Source of the DNA: Streptomyces sp. BHT-5-2
Lineage (GTDB): Bacteria > Actinomycetota > Actinomycetes > Streptomycetales > Streptomycetaceae
Reading direction: 5' to 3'
DNA: 64,000 nt
NCBI RefSeq assembly: GCF_019774615.1
Contig: NZ_CP081496.1
Location: 4,774,001 to 4,838,000 of the forward strand
Shown in pieces: positions 39,657 through 46,755 of the stretch. Every line of letters starts with the position of its first letter. Within the stretch, counting starts at the first letter, position 1. Under the pieces are notes generated by a model that searched no databases, was not told where the DNA came from, and was given only the letters and a program-made list of their open reading frames with translations. The position numbers and the translations under genes were made by a program.

Positions 39657-41687
39657 TCACAGTTCCCCGGCGAGGATACGGGCGAGCAGCACCTCCGGGT
39701 CCTGCTCTGCGGCCCGGTCGAACTCCGCGGCGTACGCCTCGTCGCCGAGCACCGCGCGGGCCCGCTGCTCGCCCTCCTCGCGCACCGCGCGGAGTTCGGG
39801 GGTGCCGCGCTGCGGGTGGCCGACGGTGCGCCAGACGGCCTGGCCGCCGCCGTAGACCTGGGCCGCGGCGGCGCCCTTGCCCTGGGCGGCGACCGCGGCG
39901 GCCAGCAGGTCCAGGCCGAGCGCGATCCCGAAGTTGTCGCCGATCAGCCGCTTGGCGGCGAGCATGGCGCGGGCGTGCTCCGCGGACTCCTCCGGCCGGC
40001 CCTGGAAGAGGGAGATCAGGCCGAGCTGGTAGTCGGTGTAGGAGCGGGACCAGTACTCGCCGCGCTGGACGCAGCCGTGCCGCAGCGTGGTGGCCTGGCG
40101 CCGCGCCTCGTCGAGCCGGCCGAGGGCGGTGAGCGCGAAGAGCCGTACGAGGTGGCAGCGGAGCCGGCTCGCGGAGCCGAACGGGTCCTGCGGGGGCGGG
40201 CCGAGCACCTGCCCGGCGACGGTGTGGGCGGTCAGCGGGCGGCCGGCCATCAGGTGGGTGAGGCCGATGAGGTAGCCGGCGGCGAGCAGCGCGTCCCGGT
40301 CGCCGTCCTCCCGGGCCGCGCGGGCGCACTGCCGGCCCAGGGACTCGGCGGTGTGCAGCTCGCCCTGGAGGAGCACCGCGATGCCCAGCGCCCACAGGGC
40401 CCGGGTCTGGGCCGGGCCGGGGGCGTCCTGGGCGGCCAGGGCGCGCTCCAGGTAGTCGCGGGCCTCGTGCAGATGGCCGCAGCAGGACCAGAAGAAGCCG
40501 ACGGCCGCGGAGAGTTCCTGGGCGCGGCCCGGGGCACTGCCCAGCAGGTGGTCCAGCGCGGTGCACAGGTCGACGTACGCCTCGGCGATCCGGCCGTACC
40601 AGGTGACCTGGTCGGGGCCGAGCCAGCCGGCTTCGGCGCGGCGGCCGAGGCCGACGAAGTGCTCGGCGTGCCGGTCGGCGACGATGGCCGCCTCGTCGAG
40701 TTCGGCCAGCCACATCCGACCGTACTCGCGCAGCGTGTCCAGCATCCGGAAGCGGCTCCCCTCCCGGCTGAGCACGGACTTGGCGGCCAGGCCGGCCAGC
40801 GCGGCGCGCACCCCGTCGGCGGAGAGCGGGCCGTCGGCGCAGACGGCGGCCGCCGAGTCGGTGTCGAAGGTGCCGCGGAAGACCGAGAGCCGGGCCCACA
40901 GCAGCCGCTCCAGCGGTGCGCACAGCTCGTGGCTCCAGCCGATGGCGTTGCGCAGGGTGCGGTGCCGCGCGGTCCAGGGCAGGCCGGTGCCGTCCAGCGC
41001 GTCGAGGCGGGACCCGAGCCGCTCGGCGACCTGGTCGAGCGGACGGTGCGCCAGCTGGGCCCCGGCCAGCTCCAGGGCCAGCGGGATGCCTTCGAGGCGC
41101 CGGCAGATCAGGTCGGCCGCCTGGGCGTTGGCCGGCTCGGTGAGCAGGAGGCCGGGGGCCGCGACACCGGCCCGTTCGGTGAAGAGCGTCAGCGCGTCGT
41201 TGTCGCCGGTACAGGGCAGCGGGCCGACCTCGGTGACCCGCTCCCCGGCGACGCCCAGCGGCTGACGGCTGGTGACCAGAACGCCGAGGCCCGGGGCGGC
41301 GGTCAGCAGGTCGCCGACCAGGTCGCGGCAGGCCGCGACGAGATGTTCGCAGGAGTCCAGGACCAGCAGCAGGTGCTTGTCGACGAGCCATTCGCAGAGC
41401 GCGTCCATCGGCGTCCGTGCCGAGTGGTCCGCCAGCCCCACGGCGTCGCAGACGGTGGCGACCAGCAGCTGATCGCCCTGCAAGGGCCACAGCGGGGCCC
41501 AGCGGACGCCGTCGGGGAACCGCGCGGCGGCGGCCTGCGCGACCCGTACCGCGATCCGGGTCTTGCCCACGCCACCGGGACCGGTCAGGGTGGTCAGCCG
41601 GTGCCGTGTCAACTCGCTGCTCAGTCGCCGTAATTCGGCTCTCCGGCCGACGAAGCTCGTCGACTCCTCGGGAATGTTGCTCGCCAC
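39657..41687 (-). CDS. AfsR-like NB-ARC ATPase with TPR region, no DNA-binding domain
   Basis: 676 aa from the GTG at 41687 (VASNIPEESTSFVGRRAEL). The ATPase core has Walker A LTGPGGVGKTRIAV, Walker B LLLVLDSCEHLV and sensor LGVLVTSRQPLGV. A winged-helix spacer and a long alpha-helical TPR half (about 330-660) follow. Relatives usually carry an N-terminal SARP winged helix or a C-terminal LuxR HTH; both are absent here. It must therefore act through another regulator or be a signalling scaffold. It converges on the five-gene peptide operon (19-nt gap). No clear ribosome-binding site was seen. Confidence 0.88.
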   Translation of the reverse strand: MASNIPEESTSFVGRRAELRRLSSELTRHRLTTLTGPGGVGKTRIAVRVAQAAAARFPDGVRWAPLWPLQGDQLLVATVCDAVGLADHSARTPMDALCEWLVDKHLLLVLDSCEHLVAACRDLVGDLLTAAPGLGVLVTSRQPLGVAGERVTEVGPLPCTGDNDALTLFTERAGVAAPGLLLTEPANAQAADLICRRLEGIPLALELAGAQLAHRPLDQVAERLGSRLDALDGTGLPWTARHRTLRNAIGWSHELCAPLERLLWARLSVFRGTFDTDSAAAVCADGPLSADGVRAALAGLAAKSVLSREGSRFRMLDTLREYGRMWLAELDEAAIVADRHAEHFVGLGRRAEAGWLGPDQVTWYGRIAEAYVDLCTALDHLLGSAPGRAQELSAAVGFFWSCCGHLHEARDYLERALAAQDAPGPAQTRALWALGIAVLLQGELHTAESLGRQCARAAREDGDRDALLAAGYLIGLTHLMAGRPLTAHTVAGQVLGPPPQDPFGSASRLRCHLVRLFALTALGRLDEARRQATTLRHGCVQRGEYWSRSYTDYQLGLISLFQGRPEESAEHARAMLAAKRLIGDNFGIALGLDLLAAAVAAQGKGAAAAQVYGGGQAVWRTVGHPQRGTPELRAVREEGEQRARAVLGDEAYAAEFDRAAEQDPEVLLARILAGEL

Positions 41688-41899
41688 CCGGCCAGTGTGC
41701 ACCTTCCGTGCCCCGCACGGAGCCCGGCGACCAGGGACGACGCCGGGACCAGAGCGATGACCCCGGCGGGGGGTCACCCTCGTGAGTGACCGTCCGTTGC
41801 GCTTGGCTTGCCGGTCCGCTGCGCGGGGGCTGTTCCGGCCCGCTTCGCGGGCGTTGTGTTGCCGCTGCGCGGGGCTGTTGGGTGCGGTGACGGGCCTCC

Positions 41900-41956
41900 G
41901 GGGCAGGGGGTGTGTCCGGACTGCTGCGCTTTACGTCCGGACACACCCCCTGCCCC
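41900..41956. terminator. 22-bp perfect hairpin in the left arm
   Basis: 41900-41921 pairs without mismatch with 41935-41956 (inner part GTGTCCGGAC / GTCCGGACAC) around the 13-nt loop 41922-41934. It is about 210 nt upstream of the leftward ATPase start, so it could insulate that gene from read-through. Confidence 0.8.
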
Positions 41957-42157
41957 TCCGACCCGTCCCCTCCCGTGGGTGGTCATGAAAACCCATAGAC
42001 GGGGCAACGGTTGCTGGGCTCCTGCGGGCTCTGGACTGATGGGCGGCCGTCCCTCAACAACTGACCTTCAGCCCTCAACAAGCGACCGTCAGCGGACCAC
42101 TGAGGCCGGCCCCCACCCACCGTCTTCATGACCCCCAACGGGAGGGGACGGGCCGGA

Positions 42158-42206
42158 GGGGGTGGTGTGTCGGACGTAAAGCGCAGCAGTCCGACACACC
42201 ACCCCC
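42158..42206. terminator. 18-bp perfect hairpin in the right arm
   Basis: 42158-42175 pairs without mismatch with 42189-42206 (inner part GTGTGTCGGAC / GTCCGACACAC) around the 13-nt loop 42176-42188, which is the reverse complement of the loop in the left-arm hairpin. The stems differ from the left arm at several paired positions, so changes have been compensatory. Confidence 0.8.
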
Positions 42207-42437
42207 GCAGGCCCGGCACCGCACCCAACAGCCCCGCGCAGCGGACCCGCAATCCCGCCGTCAGGCGGGCACCGCGCCGCAGGCGCAACAGACAAGCCCC
42301 CCACGGCCGGAAGGCCGACAACGTACGACGAGGCTCGCGCCGCCAGGCGCGACAGGCAAGCGGCGAACCTGCGGCGGAAACGCCGGCTACGTGGGAACCG
42401 ATTAGGCGCCAGCCGCAAAGGGCACAACAACGCGTGT

Positions 42438-42773
42438 GTGCCGCCAGTCCGCGCGCACGATCGGCCGCACCATCCGGGAGAGGAGGGACGCTCCCTGTCC
42501 CCCGACGACGACCCCCGACTCCGCGAGCTCGCGGAGGAGTTCCCGCCCGATGCCGCCCCCTGCCCGCCGGTTGCCATACCGGCGGCCCCCGCGGCGCCGT
42601 TCCGGCGTTGGACGGTGTGGCTGATACTGGCCACCGCGATCGCGGTGCTGGTCACCGGAGTGGCGCTGGCGCACGGGTTGGTGCTGGCCGGTGGGCTGGT
42701 GCTGGCCGGTGTGGCCGGGCAGCTCGTCACGCCGAACCGGCCGGCCGGCCGGGAGTCCGACCACCACCGGTAG
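42438..42773 (+). CDS. DUF3040-type small membrane protein
   Basis: Up to 111 aa from the GTG at 42438. The real family start is probably at SLSPDDDPRLRELAEEF, where a GAGGAGGG ribosome-binding site lies about 7 nt before a CTG at 42495 (92 aa). CTG would be an unusual initiator. The protein has a hydrophilic N-segment with the DUF3040 S-L-S-x-D-D opening, then two adjacent hydrophobic helices (WTVWLILATAIAVLVTGVALA and LVLAGGLVLAGVAGQL). It is convergent with the SPW-repeat gene across a strong terminator. Role unknown. Confidence 0.7.
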   Translation: MPPVRAHDRPHHPGEEGRSLSPDDDPRLRELAEEFPPDAAPCPPVAIPAAPAAPFRRWTVWLILATAIAVLVTGVALAHGLVLAGGLVLAGVAGQLVTPNRPAGRESDHHR

Positions 42774-42808
42774 CCGGACGGGAACCGCCCGTACGCGGCC
42801 GGACGTGC

Positions 42809-42854
42809 CCGGCCCGCCTGCCGTCGTTCTGGAACCGAAGGGCAGGCGGGCCGG
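42809..42854. terminator. Bidirectional terminator between the DUF3040 and SPW-repeat genes
   Basis: CCGGCCCGCCTGCC (42809-42822) pairs perfectly with GGCAGGCGGGCCGG (42841-42854) around an 18-nt loop. Confidence 0.8.
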
Positions 42855-42885
42855 TGGTTCTCACACGCCCCGGCGGGAGCGCGTC

Positions 42886-43326
42886 TCACGTGACACGGCG
42901 GCTCCTCGAAGCCACGGCGACACACAGCGCGCCCAGCAGGAACGTCAGGGCGCCGATGACGACGTTGTTCCAGATGACCCCCGCGTCGGGGGCGCGCCCG
43001 ACGACCCAGGGCGCAATGATCATCCAGACGCCGATCGCGCACATCGCGCCGCTCAGGCCGTACATGCGCTCCGGAGTGGCGGTGAACCCGACCGCCAGCA
43101 GGGCGATCGCGATGCCGACGATGAGGTTGTGGGTCGTCAGCGCCGGTTGCGAGGCGCTGAAGTGCACGATCCACGCGGATACCGCGCAGTACAGACCGAC
43201 CAGAAACACCGGCCCGTCGACGAGCACCACATCACGCCCGCCGACCGTCCGCTCGAACCGCTCTCTCATCTCGGAAACGTCGGGGTGACCAGCGAGATCT
43301 CCTCTGTGGTGTGAGACGTCGGCCAT
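42886..43326 (-). CDS. SPW-repeat integral membrane protein
   Basis: 146 aa; the ATG has AAGGAGG upstream. Four transmembrane helices form two SPW-type repeats: FLVGLYCAVSAWIVHFSASQP and AIGVWMIIAPWVVGRAPDAGVIWNNVVIGALTFLLG, where the W-I-x-P-W/F element is characteristic. The family is common in actinobacteria and has no known role. Confidence 0.88.
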   Translation of the reverse strand: MADVSHHRGDLAGHPDVSEMRERFERTVGGRDVVLVDGPVFLVGLYCAVSAWIVHFSASQPALTTHNLIVGIAIALLAVGFTATPERMYGLSGAMCAIGVWMIIAPWVVGRAPDAGVIWNNVVIGALTFLLGALCVAVASRSRRVT

Positions 43327-43469
43327 ACGACTCGCCTCCTTCGCTCACAAGTCGGGGCCGTGTCGCGTGGCATTAGCCGCGCACCTTTATTTTGCGCTTA
43401 TGTCGCCTTTATGTGTAGATGCCTGGCCGGGAAATTTTGGCGCGATCCGGACAATCAAGATGTCGCCGC

Positions 43470-44123
43470 TCAGAGCCGGCCGGGGATGCCGTCCAGATGC
43501 GGGAGGTCGTGGTCCAGCCGTTCCCGCTTGGCGCGGAGGTAGCGGAGGTTCTCCGCGCCGGGCGGCACCAGCAGCGGCAGCCGTGCGGCGACCGGGACGC
43601 CGTACCGCTCCAGCGCCTCGCCCTTGCGCGGATTGTTCGACAGCAGTCGTACCGAGCGGACGCCGAGGTCGCGGAGCATCCCGGCCGCACCGGCGTAGTC
43701 GCGGGCGTCGACCGGTAGCCCGAGCGCGAGGTTCGCGTCCACCGTGTCCAGGCCGTCGTCCTGCTGGAGACGCATCGCCCGCAGCTTGGCCAGCAGCCCG
43801 ATGCCACGGCCCTCGTGCCCCTGGAGGTAGACCAGGACGCCGCGCCGCTCCTCGGCTATCGCCCGGAGCGACGCGGCCAGTTGCTCACCGCACTCGCAGT
43901 GCGTGGAGCCGAAGACCTCGCCCGTCAGGCACTCCGAGTGCAGCCGGGTCAGCACCCGCTCCCCCGCCGGATCCCCCTGGACCAGGGCCACCTGCTCGGT
44001 GCCGGTGCGGCGGTCGAGATAGCCGACCGCCCGGAACTCCCCGTAGGTGGTGGGTAGTCGGACCTCCACCACCCGTCGCACGCCCTCGTCAGCGGCGCCG
44101 GACGCGCCCTCGGAGTCCGTCAT
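43470..44123 (-). CDS. GTP cyclohydrolase II homologue, predicted formamide-releasing variant
   Basis: 217 aa from the ATG at 44123. Zinc cysteines C65, C76 and C78 (HSECLTGEVFGSTHCECGEQL) and the GTP/Arg nucleophile loop YLQGHEGRGIGLLAKLRA are conserved, as is LLSNNPRKGEAL. The position of E. coli RibA Tyr105 (in KIRAYALQ) is Met117 here (KLRAMRLQ). In the S. coelicolor paralogue SCO6655 the same Tyr-to-Met change yields an enzyme that opens GTP but keeps the formyl group (FAPy product); this is from memory of published work. No other riboflavin gene (ribB/E/H) is adjacent. A TACGAT box 7 nt upstream and the lack of a Shine-Dalgarno sequence suggest a leaderless mRNA. Confidence 0.92.
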   Translation of the reverse strand: MTDSEGASGAADEGVRRVVEVRLPTTYGEFRAVGYLDRRTGTEQVALVQGDPAGERVLTRLHSECLTGEVFGSTHCECGEQLAASLRAIAEERRGVLVYLQGHEGRGIGLLAKLRAMRLQQDDGLDTVDANLALGLPVDARDYAGAAGMLRDLGVRSVRLLSNNPRKGEALERYGVPVAARLPLLVPPGAENLRYLRAKRERLDHDLPHLDGIPGRL

Positions 44124-44129
44124 GGCATG

Positions 44130-44135
44130 ATCGTA
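44130..44135 (-). promoter_or_regulatory. TACGAT -10 box for a leaderless cyclohydrolase transcript
   Basis: Reading leftwards, TACGAT ends 6-7 nt before the ATG. There is no recognisable -35 hexamer, so the promoter may need an activator. Confidence 0.4.
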
Positions 44136-44228
44136 CCCGCGTTCGGACCCGCGGCGGCCGGCCCGGCCCTCGCGGATCCGCCGACTCCCGTCCTCTCGCG
44201 CCGGATTGCCGACGAATCGGAGCCGCCG

Positions 44229-44978
44229 ATGCCCACGACCGCGCCGGGACACCGGAGTTCGCCCGACGGACTGCCGACCGACACCACCGAGGACATCCGC
44301 CGCAGACGTCCCGCGCTGGCCCTGCTGCCCGTCGGCAGCTTCGAACAGCACGGCGGCCACCTGCCGTTGACCACCGACACCCTGATCGCCTGCGCCGTCG
44401 CCGAGGAGATCGCCGGGCGCCACGACGTGCTGCTGCTGCCGCCGCTGACCTTCTCCTGCTCCCACGAGCACGCCGGCTGGCCGGGCACCGTCAGTCTCTC
44501 CGCCCGGACCCTGCACGTGGTGGTGGCCGACATCGCCGGGTCGCTGCGCCGCGCCGGCCTCGGCGCGCTGGTGCTGGTCAACGGCCACGGCGGCAACTAC
44601 GTGCTGCGCAACGTCGTCCAGGAGTCCGCGGCGGACGGCGGCATCCGGATGGCGCTCTTCCCCGGCCCGGCGGACTGGGACACGGCGCGCGAACGGGCCG
44701 GCATCGAGACCTCCGCCCACGACGACATGCACGCCGGCGAGACCGAGACCTCGATCCTGCTGCACACCCGTCCCGACGTGGTCCGGGACGGGTATGCCTC
44801 GGCCGATCACGACGGCGGCCCACGGCCGCATCTGCTCACCCTGGGCATGGCCGCCTACACCGCCTCGGGGGTGATCGGGCGGCCGTCGCTGGCCACGGCC
44901 GAGAAGGGCCGGGCGCTGCTGGCGGGGCTGGCCGAGGCGTTCGACGGGTACCCGGAGGTGTGCGGTGTCGGCGGCTGA
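44229..44978 (+). CDS. Creatininase-family amidohydrolase, ArfB-like
   Basis: 249 aa from the ATG at 44229, with CGGAG 6 nt upstream; the frame is open back to 44127. Metal ligands typical of the family are present: LLPVGSFEQHGGHLPLTTDTLIA, PLTFSCSHEHAGWPGTVSLS, LVLVNGHGGNY and DDMHAGETETSILL. The archaeal FAPy deformylase ArfB and the mycofactocin peptidase MftE both belong here. Divergence from a FAPy-type GTP cyclohydrolase (105-nt gap) strongly suggests an ArfB-like deformylase rather than a peptidase. It overlaps the reductase gene by 14 nt. Confidence 0.85.
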   Translation: MPTTAPGHRSSPDGLPTDTTEDIRRRRPALALLPVGSFEQHGGHLPLTTDTLIACAVAEEIAGRHDVLLLPPLTFSCSHEHAGWPGTVSLSARTLHVVVADIAGSLRRAGLGALVLVNGHGGNYVLRNVVQESAADGGIRMALFPGPADWDTARERAGIETSAHDDMHAGETETSILLHTRPDVVRDGYASADHDGGPRPHLLTLGMAAYTASGVIGRPSLATAEKGRALLAGLAEAFDGYPEVCGVGG

Positions 44979-46101
44979 ACCGCTGGCCGCGGCGGAGGTC
45001 TGGGAACTGCTGCTCGGAGTCCGCGGTGCGCCGGACGCGGCGGCGGCCGGGCTGCCGACGGACGGCACGGACGGACGGGACCGTCCCGGGGGACGCGCGC
45101 CCCTGGCGCTCTCACCAGCCGCCGCGGAGCTGACCGAGCGGTATCTGCCGCTGTGCCTGGCCGGGCCCCGGTTCGCGTTCGCCCAGCTCGGACAGAGCCT
45201 GGACGGCTTCATCGCGACCCGCACCGGAGACGCCGACTACGTCACCGGGGAGGCGGACCGCCGCCATCTGCACCGGCTGCGGGCGCTGGCGGACGCGGTG
45301 CTGGTCGGCGCCGGGACCGCGGTGGCCGACGACCCCCGGCTGACCGTCCGCGCCTGCTCCGGGCCCGACCCGGTGCGGGTGGTGCTCGATCCGCGCGGGC
45401 GGGTGCCGCGGAGCCGGCGGGTGTTCACCGACGGTGCGGCGCCGACGCTGTGGGTGGTCGGCCCGGGCGTGGCCACCGAACGCGTCGGGGACGGCGTCGA
45501 GGTGCTGGCGCCGCCCGGCCCGGACGCCTTCGCCCCGGCGCGGCTGCGGACCGCGCTGGCGGCGCGCGGCCTGGGCCGTCTGCTGGTCGAGGGCGGCGGG
45601 GTCACCGTCTCGCGGTTCCTGCGGGCCGGGGCGCTGGACCGGCTGTATCTCACCGTCGCGCCGGTCCTGCTCGGCGACGGCGTGCCCGGCCTGCGCTTTC
45701 CCGGTACGCCGGTGATGCGGCGGGCTCTACGGCCGCCGGTCCGGCGGTCCGCACTCGGCGAGGACACGCTCTTCGAGCTGGAGCTGCGGCCGCCGGGCGG
45801 CGCGCAGCCCGGCGGCCCAGCGGACCACCAGCACCCCGGCGCCGGGCAGGCTCGCGGCCAGTACGAGCACGCCGTAGACGACGGCGGTGGCCAGGCCCTG
45901 CCCGGCGCCCAGCCCCGCGACGCCGAAGGCCCAGGCCGCGACGCCCTCGCGGGGCCCCCAGCCTCCGACGTTCAACGGCAGGGCCATGGCCAGCAGGGCC
46001 GGCAGCACCAGCGGCAGCAGGTCGGCGGCCGGCGCCCGGACTCCGGCGACCCGGGCCGCCAGCAGGAACGTCGCCACATAGCCGGCCAGGACGACGAGTG
46101 A
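44965..46101 (+). CDS. RibD C-terminal-domain (dihydrofolate reductase-like) reductase with abnormal 3' extension
   Basis: GTG start with GGAGG 6 nt upstream, inside the end of the creatininase gene. After about 65 non-conserved residues the RibD-C fold starts: FAFAQLGQSLDGFIATRTGDADYVTGEAD, RLRALADAVLVGAGTAVADDPRLTVR, LLVEGGGVTVSRFLRAGALDRLYLTVAPVLLGDG, ending LFELELRPP at about residue 278. No deaminase domain is present. It would reduce the ribosyl side chain of the deformylated pyrimidine (ArfC/RibD2 step). The frame then runs about 100 low-complexity residues to 46101, antisense to the flippase gene. The natural stop seems lost, or the coding end is biologically at about 45.8 kb. Confidence 0.8.
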   Translation: MSAAEPLAAAEVWELLLGVRGAPDAAAAGLPTDGTDGRDRPGGRAPLALSPAAAELTERYLPLCLAGPRFAFAQLGQSLDGFIATRTGDADYVTGEADRRHLHRLRALADAVLVGAGTAVADDPRLTVRACSGPDPVRVVLDPRGRVPRSRRVFTDGAAPTLWVVGPGVATERVGDGVEVLAPPGPDAFAPARLRTALAARGLGRLLVEGGGVTVSRFLRAGALDRLYLTVAPVLLGDGVPGLRFPGTPVMRRALRPPVRRSALGEDTLFELELRPPGGAQPGGPADHQHPGAGQARGQYEHAVDDGGGQALPGAQPRDAEGPGRDALAGPPASDVQRQGHGQQGRQHQRQQVGGRRPDSGDPGRQQERRHIAGQDDE

Positions 46102-46755
46102 CGAGGCGGCGACGCCCGTCCAGAGCGCCCGGGCGGCGCCGGCCCGCCGGGCCTCGGTGAGGGCGGCGCGCAGCCGGTCGCCGGGTCGTGGGGGTGCGCC
46201 CGTGCGGCGCCGGTGCGCGCGGAGCAGCAGTGCGGCCGCCGGGACGCCCACCACGCACAGCGCGGCCACCGCGAGCAGCGGTTCGGCCGCCGGCGTGCCG
46301 AGGGCCCGGCCGAGCGCCGTGCGCACCGGTGACGGCCGGCCGGTCAGCACCACCGCCCCGGCCGCGAACAGGACCAACTGGCCCGCGGCCCGCTCCAGGA
46401 CCACGGCGCCGGCGGCCCGCCGCACCGCGCCCGCGGTGCGGCCGTGGTGCACCGCCCGGTGGACGTCGCCCAGCACGCCGCCGGGCAGCGCGGCGTTGAG
46501 GAACAGCGCCCGGTAGTAGTCCGCCACCGCCCTGCCCAGGGGGAGCCGCAGGCCCAGGCCGCGGGCCACCAGGCACCAGCGCCAGGCGCTGCACACCGTC
46601 GTCAGCACACCGATGCCGACCCCGGCGAGCAGGGTGGCGGCGTCGATCCGGCACAGGCCGTCGACGAAGGCGCCGGAGCCCAGGTGCCACAGCAGCACCG
46701 CCAGGATGGCCAGTCCCCCGCACACCTTCGCCCAGGGCCAGAGATGACGGCCCAT
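45727..46755 (-). CDS. Lysylphosphatidylglycerol-synthase-TM/flippase-like membrane protein
   Basis: 342 aa from the ATG at 46755, which shares a base with the methyltransferase stop. About 7-8 transmembrane helices; the UPF0104/LPG_synthase_TM pattern is seen in ADYYRALFLNAALPGGVLGDVHRAVHHGR, LERAAGQLVLF and LPLNVGGWGPREGVAAWAFG. Such proteins move or are thought to move lipid-linked products. The last ~25 residues are encoded antisense to the conserved end of the reductase gene. It is the last gene of a leftward set with the methyltransferase and glycosyltransferase. Confidence 0.85.
   Translation of the reverse strand: MGRHLWPWAKVCGGLAILAVLLWHLGSGAFVDGLCRIDAATLLAGVGIGVLTTVCSAWRWCLVARGLGLRLPLGRAVADYYRALFLNAALPGGVLGDVHRAVHHGRTAGAVRRAAGAVVLERAAGQLVLFAAGAVVLTGRPSPVRTALGRALGTPAAEPLLAVAALCVVGVPAAALLLRAHRRRTGAPPRPGDRLRAALTEARRAGAARALWTGVAASSLVVLAGYVATFLLAARVAGVRAPAADLLPLVLPALLAMALPLNVGGWGPREGVAAWAFGVAGLGAGQGLATAVVYGVLVLAASLPGAGVLVVRWAAGLRAARRPQLQLEERVLAECGPPDRRP

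Larger units (their letters stand above)
41862..42244. repeat. Large inverted repeat (arms about 120-130 bp), each arm holding a hairpin
   Basis: The left arm (about 41862-41990) and the reverse complement of the right arm (about 42127-42244) align over most of their length: both contain CCGCTGCGCGGGGCTGTTG, then GGTGCGGTG, GGACTGCTGCGCTTTACGTC and CCCGTCCCCTCCCGT. Each arm contains its own long hairpin with the shared 13-nt loop TGCTGCGCTTTAC (reverse complement in the other arm). The 136-nt spacer has no gene, and no transposase or target duplication is seen. It fills the 750-nt gap between the ATPase and the DUF3040 gene. Confidence 0.85.

Noticed and set aside
41862..42244. Calling the inverted repeat an insertion sequence
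   Set aside because: There is no transposase, no coding capacity in the 136-nt spacer and no target-site duplication visible.
44229..44978. Reading the creatininase-family gene as MftE and hence a mycofactocin cluster
   Set aside because: No mftA precursor, radical SAM mftC or mftB is nearby, and the divergent GTP cyclohydrolase and overlapping RibD-C gene fit an ArfB-like role better.
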